Shown here in pieces: positions 49,716 through 57,953 of a stretch of 64,000 nt of DNA. The notes beneath the pieces are model-generated. The model was not told the DNA's origin. It ran no database searches and saw only the letters and a program-made list of their open reading frames with translations. The position numbers and the translations under genes are program-made. The stretch's first letter is position 1. Each line of letters starts with the position of its first letter. This DNA is from Actinomyces haliotis (GTDB lineage: Bacteria; Actinomycetota; Actinomycetes; Actinomycetales; Actinomycetaceae): positions 62,001 through 126,000 of the forward strand of contig NZ_JACWNA010000004.1 of the NCBI RefSeq assembly GCF_015355765.1, given 5' to 3'.

Positions 49716-50156
49716 TCAGCCGAGCGCGCTGCCGATCGCCAGCCCGAGGGCGGCGGCGACGAGGCTCGCCGACGCCATCCCCAGCGCGTGCAGGGCCGTC
49801 GCCGGCCCGCGCCGCGCCAGGAGCAGCCGCGCGGACTCCACGGACGCCGTCGAGAAGGTCGAGTAGCCGCCGAGGAAGCCGGTCCCCAGGGCCGAGGACA
49901 CCGCCGTCGGCGCCGAGGCTGCCGCCGTCCAGCCCGCGACGAGTCCCAGGAGAAGACAGGCTGTCACGTTGACGACGACGGTCCCCAGCGGGATCCCCGC
50001 CAACCGAGCCTCAGGGCCGTCGGGACCGCCGGGCCGAGGCGAGCGGGCGGCACGACGGCGCGTGACCGCCGCACCCACCCGGGCGTCCACCGTGAAGCGC
50101 GTGACGGCCCCGAGGCCTCCGGCCACCGCCAGCAGGAACCAGGTCAGCGGGCTCAC
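49716..50156 (-). CDS. crcB: Fluoride exporter subunit CrcB (second of pair)
   Basis: A 146-residue CrcB/Fluc protein with four membrane helices. GGLGAVTRF, GTVVVNVTACLLLGL and GFLGGYSTFST are the fluoride-channel signatures (Asn in helix 2, Gly-Tyr-Ser-Thr-Phe loop and Thr-Phe box). A polar insert (residues ~30-52, RRRAARSPRPGGPDGPEAR) separates helix 1 from helix 2. The ATG overlaps the stop of the upstream crcB by four bases, as expected for two-gene heterodimeric Fluc channels. Confidence 0.93.
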   Translation of the reverse strand: MSPLTWFLLAVAGGLGAVTRFTVDARVGAAVTRRRAARSPRPGGPDGPEARLAGIPLGTVVVNVTACLLLGLVAGWTAAASAPTAVSSALGTGFLGGYSTFSTASVESARLLLARRGPATALHALGMASASLVAAALGLAIGSALG

Positions 50157-50599
50157 GCGCGCTCACCCCCGTGAGCGCGAGCGGCGAGGGCCAGTCCGGC
50201 GGTCGCGGCGAGCAGGCCCGCGAGGAGCGAGCCGAGGAGGTAGGCCAGGCCCAGGGCAGCGTGCCCGTCGGTGAGGAGTCGCTCGGACTCCACCATGAAG
50301 GTCGAGTAGGTGGTGAGACCTCCCATGAAGCCCGTCCCGACACCCAGGCGCGCCACCTTCCGGACGCCTGCGTCCGGGCCCGCGAGCGCCAGGTGCCCGA
50401 GGAGCAGCCCGAGCAGGAGCGCGCCGACGAGGTTGACGGCGAGCGTCGTCGTCGGGAGACCACCGGAGGGGGCCGGCCAGGCGTGCGAGGCGGCCGCTCG
50501 GACCAGCGTGCCGAGCGCGCCCCCGACGCCCACCGTCACGAGCTCCGCCCAGCGGGGCATCGGGCGGGGCGTGGCCGCCGGTGCTGTCGGCTCAGCCAT
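50153..50599 (-). CDS. crcB: Fluoride exporter subunit CrcB (first of pair)
   Basis: A 148-residue CrcB protein with four helices: GGALGTLVRA, TTTLAVNLVGALLLG and GFMGGLTTYSTFM. The two Fluc proteins form an antiparallel dimer that exports F-. No fluoride riboswitch is seen; instead the gene overlaps the upstream DUF2079 gene by eight bases and is likely expressed from that promoter. Confidence 0.93.
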   Translation of the reverse strand: MAEPTAPAATPRPMPRWAELVTVGVGGALGTLVRAAASHAWPAPSGGLPTTTLAVNLVGALLLGLLLGHLALAGPDAGVRKVARLGVGTGFMGGLTTYSTFMVESERLLTDGHAALGLAYLLGSLLAGLLAATAGLALAARAHGGERA

Positions 50600-52154
50600 T
50601 GCGCTTCGCCACCTGGTAGCCGTCCACCGTGAGGATGTTCGTGTAGGTGGAGCCGTCGGTCACCTGACTGGAGATCCACTGCGCCGCGTCCATGGGCGCG
50701 TTCCCGCCCCACGCCGAGGACTGCTCGTCGATGACGACGTACTCCGGGCTCACCCCGGCCGTCCCCACCCAGGACACCTCGGCGCGCGGCACCAGGTAGG
50801 CGAGCAGGCCGAGGTCCGTCTCGACGCTCGCGCCCTCCGGGATCGTGTCCATGACCTGCTGCGCGGCGGCCGCCCGGGAGGAGGTCTCGCCCCAGCCGTC
50901 GTCCTTCATCGACGCCAGCGGCAGGTCCTTCGCCGTCACCGCCGTCATGAGCAGTGGCACCGTGACGCCGACGACGCTCAGCCACCGGGCCCACACTGGC
51001 GCGCCCAGCCAGCCGGGCGGCGCGGTCTCGTCGTCCGGGTCGGCGCGGCGGGCGCGGAGCCGGGCGAGGACGTCGAGGAGCGCGCCCAGCGCGATCGGCA
51101 TGAGAACCGCGTTGTAGTGCCACGCCTTCCAGTCCCAGTAGAACTCCTTGCTGGACAGGAAGCGCCACGCGATCGTCGGCAGGACCGCCGCCATGAGCGG
51201 CGAGCCCAGGCCGATGAGCCCCGCCGTGCACACGATCATGGCGAGCGTGGCGGTCTTGACCTCAGGGGAGAAGAGCCGTGAGAGGAAGCCGCCCGAGGAC
51301 GCCGTCGTCGCCGTCCCGTCGCCCGCGTTGCCGCCCAGCCCGTACTGCCAGGTCCCGGTGGAGGACAGGAGCGGGAGGATGACGAGCACCGTGAGGAGGA
51401 AGAGGATGAGGCCGAAGGCCGCTAGACCCAGCCCCAGCTGCAGCGGGGTGAGGCGGGCGGCGCGGTCGCGCAGCCGGTGGCCGGTCGGCTCGTGGACCGG
51501 AGCCTCCTCGTGGCGGCCGCGCCAGGCGATCGCCAGACCGATCATGAGGACCGTGAGGCCCAGGTCCTCCTTGACGAGGACCAGTGGCGCCGCCCAGAGG
51601 GCCGAGGCCCACCATCGGCGCTCCGCGAAGGCCGCGCAGGACCACGCCAGCATCGGGACCGCGAAGGCGATCTCGTGGAACTGGGCGGCGACCGCCCCTT
51701 GGAAGCCCCACGACAGCGCGTAGCACAGACCCAGCGCCAGCGCCGGCACGCGGCCGACGACGCGGGTCGCTACTCGGGTCAGCGGCCAGGCGGACACGGC
51801 GAGCAGCAGGTCCTGAGTGATGAGCAGGGACAGCGGGCTCGGGAAGAGCGCCCAGACCGGGCCGAGCAGGACGAGGATCGGGTGGAAGTGGTCGCCCAGC
51901 AGGTTGAAGCCGACGCCCTTGATCGGGACGATCGGGGCCCTGAGGTGCGCGTAGTCCTTCGCGAGCTCGGAGAAGATCGCGAGGTCCCAGCTCGGCACGT
52001 ACATCGAGCGCCACTGGCCCAGCGAGTAGGCGATGAGTAGGAGCGCGCTCACGACGACGGCGGTGGCCGCCGGCACGAGGTCGGCGCGGGAGGTGGTGGG
52101 CGGCGTCGTGCCCTGGGACTCGTCGTGCTCGGACGGCGCGGTGCTGGTGCTCAT
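50592..52154 (-). CDS. DUF2079 membrane protein
   Basis: A 520-residue protein with about ten to twelve membrane helices and a soluble C-terminal end. Family markers include PSWDLAIFSELAKDY, GVGFNLLGDHFHPILVLLGP and AAQFHEIAFAVPML, then KEDLGLTV. These match DUF2079, a glycosyltransferase-like (GT-C fold) integral membrane family of unknown substrate. The acidic N-terminal WD and HFHP are plausible active-site residues. TAGGCT eight bases before ATG suggests a nearly leaderless promoter that also drives both crcB genes. Confidence 0.87.
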   Translation of the reverse strand: MSTSTAPSEHDESQGTTPPTTSRADLVPAATAVVVSALLLIAYSLGQWRSMYVPSWDLAIFSELAKDYAHLRAPIVPIKGVGFNLLGDHFHPILVLLGPVWALFPSPLSLLITQDLLLAVSAWPLTRVATRVVGRVPALALGLCYALSWGFQGAVAAQFHEIAFAVPMLAWSCAAFAERRWWASALWAAPLVLVKEDLGLTVLMIGLAIAWRGRHEEAPVHEPTGHRLRDRAARLTPLQLGLGLAAFGLILFLLTVLVILPLLSSTGTWQYGLGGNAGDGTATTASSGGFLSRLFSPEVKTATLAMIVCTAGLIGLGSPLMAAVLPTIAWRFLSSKEFYWDWKAWHYNAVLMPIALGALLDVLARLRARRADPDDETAPPGWLGAPVWARWLSVVGVTVPLLMTAVTAKDLPLASMKDDGWGETSSRAAAAQQVMDTIPEGASVETDLGLLAYLVPRAEVSWVGTAGVSPEYVVIDEQSSAWGGNAPMDAAQWISSQVTDGSTYTNILTVDGYQVAKRNG

Positions 52155-52290
52155 CGACCGCGAGCCTACCCAGCGCCGTCGTCCGCCACCGTGACCAGGC
52201 AGACGGCGGCGACGCCCCGCTCGTCCCGGTGCGGGGTCGCGGGAGGGACGTAGGCTGCCCCGGTCCCACCCCCCCGACGGAAGGACGGCC

Positions 52291-53664
52291 GTGGCCACCG
52301 GCGACGAGCACCTCCAGCGCAACCTCACCAACCGGCACATCCAGCTCATCGCGATCGGGGGCGCGATCGGCACCGGCCTCTTCATGGGCTCCGGCAAGAC
52401 GATCTCGCTCGCCGGCCCCGGCGTCCTGCTGGTCTACGCCATCATCGGCGGGGCGCTCTTCCTCGTCATGCGGGCGCTCGGCGAGGTCCTCCTGTCAGAC
52501 CTGCGCTACAAGTCCTTCGCCGACGTCGCGCACGACCTCATCGGGCCGTGGGCCGGCTACATGACCGGCTGGACCTACTACTTCTGCTGGCTCGTCACCG
52601 CCGTCGCCGAGGTCGTCGTCATCACCGGCTACCTGCGCTTCTGGTGGCCGACCCTCCCGCTGTGGATCCCGCCCGTCGTCACCGTCGCGCTGCTCCTCTC
52701 CCTCAACCTCACGACCGTGAGGGCCTTCGGCGAGATCGAGTTCTGGTTCTCCATCATCAAGATCGTCGCGATCCTGGCGCTCGTCGTCGTCGGGATCTGG
52801 ATGGTCGCCACCGGCTTCACCTCACCGGGCGGCGCGCACGCCAGCCTCGCCAACCTCTGGAACGACGGCGGGCTCTTCCCCCACGGCTTTGACGGCTTCG
52901 CGGGTGCCTTCCAGATCGCCGTGTTCGCCTTCGTCGGCACCGAGCTCATCGGGACCACCGCCGCCGAGGCCGAGGACCCCGAGGTCACGCTCCCTCGCGC
53001 CATCAACGCGATCCCCGTGCGGATCCTGCTGTTCTACCTGGGGGCGCTCGCTGCCATCATGTGCGTCACCCCGTGGCGCGAGGTCTCCGCCGACTCCTCG
53101 CCCTTCGTCGCCATGTTCACCCTCGCGGGGCTCGGCGTGGCCGCGTCCGTGGTCAACTTCGTCGTCACTACCGCGGCGGCCTCGAGCGCCAACTCCGGCA
53201 TGTACTCGACCTCCCGGATGCTCTTCGGGCTCGCCGAGGCGGGGCAGGCGCCGGCCGTCTTCGCGGGCCTGTCCAAGCGGTCCGTGCCGGCGCCGGCGCT
53301 GCTGCTCACCTGCGCGGCCCTACTCACCTCCATCCCGCTGCTCTACGTCTCCGACTCGATCATGGCGGCCTTCACCGCGGTGACGACCGTGGCGAGCGTG
53401 CTGTTCATCCTCGTGTGGTGCGTCATCCTCATGTGCTACCTGCGCTACCGGCGGCTCCGTCCCGAGGTGGCGGAGGCGAGCGCCTTCCGGATGCCCGGCG
53501 GCCGCGCGGCCGCGTGGGCCTGCCTCGTCTTCTTCGTCTTCGTCACCTGGACGCTCACGCTCGCCGACGACACCCGCGTGGCCGTCGTGTGGAGCCCGCT
53601 GTGGGTGGCCGCGCTCGCGGTGGCCTGGTGGATGCACCAGCGGCGCGCCGCGCGCGCAGCCTGA
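52291..53664 (+). CDS. cycA: Amino acid permease, CycA-like (D-Ala/D-Ser/Gly)
   Basis: A 457-residue APC-superfamily permease with 12 helices. The N-terminal LTNRHIQLIAIGGAIGTGLF and MGSGKTISLAGPG are the CycA/AroP-type signature, and FVGTELIGTTAAEAEDP is the conserved helix 6 block. CycA imports D-alanine, D-serine and glycine. Nearby kbl (glycine/threonine metabolism) agrees with glycine or serine uptake, but substrate is inferred. GTG is preceded by GGAAGG. Element F begins 11 bases after its stop. Confidence 0.9.
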   Translation: MATGDEHLQRNLTNRHIQLIAIGGAIGTGLFMGSGKTISLAGPGVLLVYAIIGGALFLVMRALGEVLLSDLRYKSFADVAHDLIGPWAGYMTGWTYYFCWLVTAVAEVVVITGYLRFWWPTLPLWIPPVVTVALLLSLNLTTVRAFGEIEFWFSIIKIVAILALVVVGIWMVATGFTSPGGAHASLANLWNDGGLFPHGFDGFAGAFQIAVFAFVGTELIGTTAAEAEDPEVTLPRAINAIPVRILLFYLGALAAIMCVTPWREVSADSSPFVAMFTLAGLGVAASVVNFVVTTAAASSANSGMYSTSRMLFGLAEAGQAPAVFAGLSKRSVPAPALLLTCAALLTSIPLLYVSDSIMAAFTAVTTVASVLFILVWCVILMCYLRYRRLRPEVAEASAFRMPGGRAAAWACLVFFVFVTWTLTLADDTRVAVVWSPLWVAALAVAWWMHQRRAARAA

Positions 53665-53675
53665 GCGCTGCGTGT

Positions 53676-53794
53676 GGTGCTCTCAGCGGGTCAGAGCATC
53701 CGGCCGGTTCGTGCTGCTGAATGTCTGCGCAGGTCAGAGGCCCGCGGTCGTTTCCTGCTCAGCCCCGAGCCGGCCCTGACCCGCTGAGAGCGCC
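53676..53794. repeat. Palindromic-ended intergenic element, family II, copy F (119 bases)
   Basis: The arms are about 22 bases, CTCTCAGCGGGTCAG flanked by similar bases, with two imperfect pairs. The core (TGACCTGCGCAGACATTC on the minus strand) lies 58 bases from the right end, the same offset as in copies E and G. The element overlaps the last 20 codons of the DUF559-type gene, so its right arm and core supply that gene's C-terminus and stop codon. Confidence 0.82.
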
Positions 53795-54630
53795 ATCCGG
53801 CGGAGTACCGACTCCACGATCGGCACGGTCCGCCCGGCCATGACGTCCTCGCGAGTGAGCCTCACCGGGGTGACGCCCCGCGCGAGCAGGAGCTGGTCCC
53901 GGCGGCGGTCGTTGGACCAGGCGGACTTGAGCGAGTGGTACGTGTAGCCGTCCGTCTCGATGTCCAGGCCCTCCATGACCAGGTCGAGCTCGCCGACCCC
54001 GGGGACGACGAGCCCCGGCACGGGCCGGTGCCCGGCGTCCTCGAGCTCGATCCGGGCGAGGGACTCGATCGGCGAGCGGGCCCTGTCCGTGCACCGCGCC
54101 AGTCGCCGGCGCGCGGTGGGGCACCCGTGCCGGTTCCCCTGCAGCCTCGCGGCGACCTCCTCGCGCGTCACGAGCCCGCGGTGCAGCGCGTTGTCCGCGA
54201 TCGCGATGGACTCCTTCTCCGGGCCGCAGCGCAGGAGCCTCGCCACAAGGCGGTCGATCGGGACCGCGAGACCTTGGACCTCGAGCCCCGGCTCGCGATG
54301 GACCGTGACGCCGGGTGCGTGGACCGATCCGCGGCTGGAGGGCACCGCGACGTGAACCGGGGAGGCTGGGATGAGCTCGGGCAGGCCGTACGCGGCCAGC
54401 GCGCTCCCGCAGGTGAGCAGGCCGTCGCACCGGCGTGCGGCCAGGACGGGCGCTGCCGCCTCGGGAAGGTGGACCACCGACCCCGTGCGCTGGAGGGCGC
54501 CGGAGCTGATGAGACGCGCGAGGACCCGCCGCCCCGTGCTCCCCAGACCGAGCTCGGACTGGCGGAGCGCGCCGGTCGGGAGGATGAGCGCGATGATCCG
54601 CTCCTCCTCGAGATCCGCCGCCCGTCCCAT
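53734..54630 (-). CDS. DUF559/AbiEi-like protein with a Vsr-type nuclease domain (copy 2)
   Basis: A 298-residue paralogue of the protein at 35114-35956. Winged-helix-like N-terminus (about 1-60: RRVLARLISSGALQR), middle helical part, then DUF559: ARSPIESLARIEL, GELDLVM, DIETDGYTYHS and DRRRDQLLLARGVTPVRLT. The Lys of the PD-(D/E)xK motif is again Thr. Its last ~20 residues (from MALSAGQGRL on) are encoded by element F. Copy G lies 74 bases upstream of the ATG. Role unknown; relatives are annotated as endonuclease-like or type IV toxin-antitoxin proteins. Confidence 0.82.
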   Translation of the reverse strand: MGRAADLEEERIIALILPTGALRQSELGLGSTGRRVLARLISSGALQRTGSVVHLPEAAAPVLAARRCDGLLTCGSALAAYGLPELIPASPVHVAVPSSRGSVHAPGVTVHREPGLEVQGLAVPIDRLVARLLRCGPEKESIAIADNALHRGLVTREEVAARLQGNRHGCPTARRRLARCTDRARSPIESLARIELEDAGHRPVPGLVVPGVGELDLVMEGLDIETDGYTYHSLKSAWSNDRRRDQLLLARGVTPVRLTREDVMAGRTVPIVESVLRRMALSAGQGRLGAEQETTAGL

Positions 54631-54703
54631 GGGGCGAGCCTCGCCTCGAGGGGAGTGCGTGCGCCAGGGAGGGGGTCGCGTCTGTGGAGAGCGAGCGGGC
54701 TGT

Positions 54704-54822
54704 GGTGCCCTGAGCGGATCAGAGCCTCAGAACTGCGCGCGGTCGGCCGGGTGCGGGGCTCTGACCTGCGAGGACATTCGTCGGCACAAAGCGCCGACTG
54801 CCTCTGACCCGCTCGGCGCACC
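54704..54822. repeat. Palindromic-ended intergenic element, family II, copy G (119 bases)
   Basis: The arms start GGTGC and contain GAGCGG-TCAGAG (18 of 22 pairs). The core TGACCTGCGAGGACATTCGT begins 58 bases from the left end. It pairs with copy F around the DUF559-type gene and is nearly the same sequence in inverted orientation. Confidence 0.82.
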
Positions 54823-54841
54823 ATCTCACGGGCGGAGCCCC

Positions 54842-56020
54842 TCAGCCCACCACGGACTGCCGGGCCCGGACGAAGGCGTCGACGCACTCGCGCACGTCCT
54901 CCTCCGTGTGCGCCGCGCTCAGCTGCACCCGGATGCGCGCCCGCCCCTTGGGCACTACCGGGTACGAGAAGGCGATGACGTAGACCCCCTCCGCGAGCAT
55001 CCGGTCCGCGATCTCCACGGCCTCTCGCTCGGACGCGAACATAACCGGCACGATCGGGTGGCTCCCTGGCAGCAGGGTGAAACCGGCCTCCTCCATGAGG
55101 GAGCGGAACAGCTCCGCGTTGCGCGCCAGGTGCGCGCGCGACTCGTCGGCGTACCGCGCGATCCGGATCGCCCGCAGACTCCCGCCGACCACCGCCGGCG
55201 CCACCGTGTTGGAGAACAGGTACGGGCGCCCGTGCTGACGCAGCAGGTCGATGACCTCCTGTGGGCCGGCCACGTACCCGCCACTCGCCCCGCCGAGCGC
55301 CTTGCCCAGCGTCCCAGTGAGCACGTCGACCTCGACCCCGAACATCTCCGGGGTCCCCGCGCCGGTCACCCCGATGAATCCGACCGCGTGCGAGTCGTCC
55401 ACCATGACGAGCGCGCCGTACTCCTCAGCCGCCTCGACGATCTCCGGGAGCGGCGCGTAGGAGCCGTCCATGGAGAAGACCCCGTCGGTCGCGATCATGA
55501 TCCGCCGCGCCCCCGCGGCCCGCGCCTCCTTGAGGCGGGAGCGCAGGTCGGCGACGTCGCCGTTGCGGTACCGGTACCGCGCCGCCTTGCACAGACGCAC
55601 GCCGTCGATGATGGAGGCGTGGTTGAGCTCGTCGGAGACGATCGCGTCCTGCGCCCCGAGCAGCACGTCGAAGATCGCGCCGTTCGCGTCGAAGCAGGAG
55701 GAGAACAGGATCGCGTCGTCGGTGCCGAGCCAGTCGGCCAGCTCCCGCTCGAGCTCGCGGTGCGGCGTCTGGGTGCCGCAGATGAAGCGCACCGAGGACA
55801 GGCCGAAGCCCCACTGGTCGAGGGCCTCGTGGGCGGCGTCCCGGACGCGCGAGTCGTCGGCCAGTCCCAGGTAGTTGTTGGCGCAGAAGTTGAGGGCGAC
55901 GCCGGTGGTGGTCTCGACCTCGGCGCCCTGGGCACTGACGATCTCCCGCTCCTCCTTCCAGGTGCCGGCCCCACGGATGTCGTCGAGCTCGCCCGCGAGC
56001 TCGTCCTTGAACGCGTACAC
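54842..56020 (-). CDS. kbl: Glycine C-acetyltransferase (2-amino-3-ketobutyrate CoA ligase)
   Basis: A 392-residue PLP enzyme of the alpha-oxoamine synthase family. The substrate-binding NFCANNYLGLA, HASIIDG, DDSHAVGF and the lysine motif TLGKALGG (Lys240) are all present. It converts 2-amino-3-ketobutyrate plus CoA to glycine and acetyl-CoA, the second step of threonine breakdown after Tdh. It follows the tdh remnant by one base on the same strand. Because tdh has lost its 5' end, the original promoter may be gone; whether kbl is still expressed is unclear. Confidence 0.94.
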   Translation of the reverse strand: MYAFKDELAGELDDIRGAGTWKEEREIVSAQGAEVETTTGVALNFCANNYLGLADDSRVRDAAHEALDQWGFGLSSVRFICGTQTPHRELERELADWLGTDDAILFSSCFDANGAIFDVLLGAQDAIVSDELNHASIIDGVRLCKAARYRYRNGDVADLRSRLKEARAAGARRIMIATDGVFSMDGSYAPLPEIVEAAEEYGALVMVDDSHAVGFIGVTGAGTPEMFGVEVDVLTGTLGKALGGASGGYVAGPQEVIDLLRQHGRPYLFSNTVAPAVVGGSLRAIRIARYADESRAHLARNAELFRSLMEEAGFTLLPGSHPIVPVMFASEREAVEIADRMLAEGVYVIAFSYPVVPKGRARIRVQLSAAHTEEDVRECVDAFVRARQSVVG

Positions 56021-56021
56021 G

Positions 56022-56837
56022 TCAGTCCTCCCAGTTGATGATGACCTTGCCGCACTCGCCCGAGCGTGCGGCCTCGAAGGCGTCGGCCCACTGCTCGGGC
56101 GCGAAGCGGTGGGTGATGATGCCGCGCACCTGGTCGCGCAGCTCAGGGCTGGAGCCCAGCATGAAGGAACCCTTGTACCAGGTGTCGTACATCTCGCGGC
56201 CGTAGACGCCCTGGATGGTGAGCATCCGGGTGATGACCTGGTTCCAGTCGATCTCGTAGCCGCCCTTGGGCAGCCCGAGCATCGCGATGCGCGCCCCGTG
56301 GTTGCACACGTCGATCACCTGACGGGTCGCGGCGGGCGCCCCGGACAGCTCGAGGCCGACGTCGAAGCCCTCCGTCATCCCCAGGCTCGCCATGACCTCG
56401 CGCAGGCCCTGCCGGGCCGTGTTGACGGTGACGGCGCCGACGGCGTCGGCGAGCCCCAGCCGGTAGTCCGACAGGTCCGTGATGACGACGTTGCGCGCCC
56501 CGCAGTGCCGGGCGATCGCCGCGCACATGACGCCGATCGGCCCGGCGCCCGTGACGAGCACGTCCTCGCCGGCGAGCGGGAACTGGAGGGCGGTGTGGAC
56601 GGCGTTGCCGAACGGGTCGAAGAGGGCGCCGAGGTCCGGGTCGATCTCCTCGGACTGCGGCCAGACGTTGCGGGCCGGGACGACGACGTAGTCGGCGAAG
56701 GCCCCGTCGCGGTTGACGCCGATAGAGCTCGTGCGGATGCACAGGTGGCGGCGCCCGGCGCGGCAGTTGCGGCAGCGCCCACAGGTGACGTGCCCCTCGA
56801 CGCTCACGCGCTGGCCGACGGAGAGGTGGTCGGCGCC
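56022..56837 (-). pseudogene. tdh: L-threonine 3-dehydrogenase, 5' truncated
   Basis: The frame matches Tdh from its residue ~88 to the end: VEGHVTCGRCRNCRAG (structural zinc cysteines), GAFADYVVVPA, FDPFGNAVHTAL, VTGAGPIGVMCAAIA (NAD site), SGAPAATRQ and WYKGSFM. A normal protein has ~340 residues; here the first ~85, with the catalytic Cys, His and Glu zinc ligands, are missing. Homology stops at GADHLSVGQ near 56837, and the divergent gene's ribosome site begins 80 bases further. A GTG inside the remnant could start a nonfunctional protein. It seems broken unless the assembly has an error. Confidence 0.85.
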
Positions 56838-56927
56838 GCGCGCCGTCGCGCAGCTGGCCGTGGGCCGTCCTTGTGGAGCGTGGTCCAGGTCATAGGCTAC
56901 CGACCGGAATCCACCCGAGGAGGACGT

Positions 56928-57848
56928 ATGACGACGACGCACCCGCACGCCTTGGCCGACCGGGAGGCCGCCCCTGACACGTCGGACCTGCTGTCCCTGC
57001 TCCCGGTGGCGCTCGACGCCGTGCGCGCCGGCGCCAGCCTCGCCCTCGACCCCGGCGAGGCGCTGCGGATCGGTACGAAGCGGAACCGGAACGACGTGGT
57101 GACCCAGGTGGACCGCGGCGTCGAGGAGCTCATCGCCGGGCGGCTCGCGGCCACCGGCTACGGGCTCATCGGGGAGGAGGGGCACGCCGCCGACTCCTGG
57201 GCCGGGCGCGTGTGGGTGCTCGACCCGATCGACGGGACCCTCAACTACGTGGCCGTGCACCGGCACTGGGCGATCTCGCTGGCCCTCGTCGAGGACGGCG
57301 AGCCGGTGCTCGGGATCGTCGCGGACCCCGTTGACGACCGCCTCTACGTCGCGCTCGCGGGCGGCGGCGCCTGGGAGGGGCGGCTTGAGCCGGGCCGCGA
57401 GGGAAGCGACGACGGCGGCGCTGGTGCCACTGGCGCCGGCGTACGAGGCGTGCCCGACGGTGCCGACGTCGTGATCGCTCTCGTCCCGGGCGCTTGGAGG
57501 CTCGCGGTCGAGGACGTCCCGCTTGCCGACGGCGTCGTCATCGCTCAGCTCCACGCGCTCGCGGCGCTGCGCCACCTGCCGGCGATCTGCGAGTTGACCC
57601 GCGGGATGCGCTGCTACGGGGCGGCCGCTCTCGAGCTCGCGGAGGTCGCCGCCGGGCGGGCGGGAGCCCTCGTGCACACGAGGCTCCAGCCCTGGGACGT
57701 CGCGGCCGGGGTGCTGCTGTGCACGGAGGCGGGCGCCGTCGTGAGCCGGCTGGACGGGACGCGGGCCGACGTGCGTGAGCCAGGCTCCCTGCTCGCGGGT
57801 ACGCCGAGCGCCGCCGCGGAGGTGGTGCGTCGCCTCGTCGAGGGCTGA
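56928..57848 (+). CDS. Inositol-monophosphatase family phosphatase
   Basis: A 306-residue protein of the IMPase/FBPase/CysQ superfamily: GEEGHAADS (acidic pair), VLDPIDGTLNYV (Asp99, Asp102, Gly-Thr), and LQPWDVAAG near the C-terminus. It dephosphorylates an inositol-, histidinol- or PAP-like phosphate; actinobacterial members are often SuhB- or histidinol-phosphatase-like. A Gly/Asp-rich insertion (about 155-178) lies in a loop. ATG has GAGGAGG six bases upstream, and TAGGCT is a -10 candidate at 56894-56899. It starts at the broken end of tdh, so its promoter lies in the deletion-junction area. Confidence 0.88.
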   Translation: MTTTHPHALADREAAPDTSDLLSLLPVALDAVRAGASLALDPGEALRIGTKRNRNDVVTQVDRGVEELIAGRLAATGYGLIGEEGHAADSWAGRVWVLDPIDGTLNYVAVHRHWAISLALVEDGEPVLGIVADPVDDRLYVALAGGGAWEGRLEPGREGSDDGGAGATGAGVRGVPDGADVVIALVPGAWRLAVEDVPLADGVVIAQLHALAALRHLPAICELTRGMRCYGAAALELAEVAAGRAGALVHTRLQPWDVAAGVLLCTEAGAVVSRLDGTRADVREPGSLLAGTPSAAAEVVRRLVEG

Positions 57849-57953
57849 ACCGGCTGCCGCCGACGAAGGACCGCGCCTCGTCGCCCCACGTCAGCCCGGC
57901 AAGGGGGAGGGGAGGAGGCGCCGCTGCGCGCGGCAGCCGCCCCGGGCCGGCTC

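Noticed and set aside
50153-52290. Fluoride riboswitch for the crcB pair
   Set aside because: No matching pseudoknot sequence was seen before the operon; crcB genes overlap the DUF2079 gene and use its promoter.
56022-57677. 551-codon minus frame as a full dehydrogenase fusion
   Set aside because: Everything before about 56837 is antisense to the inositol-phosphatase gene and has no dehydrogenase sequence; the true state is a truncated tdh.
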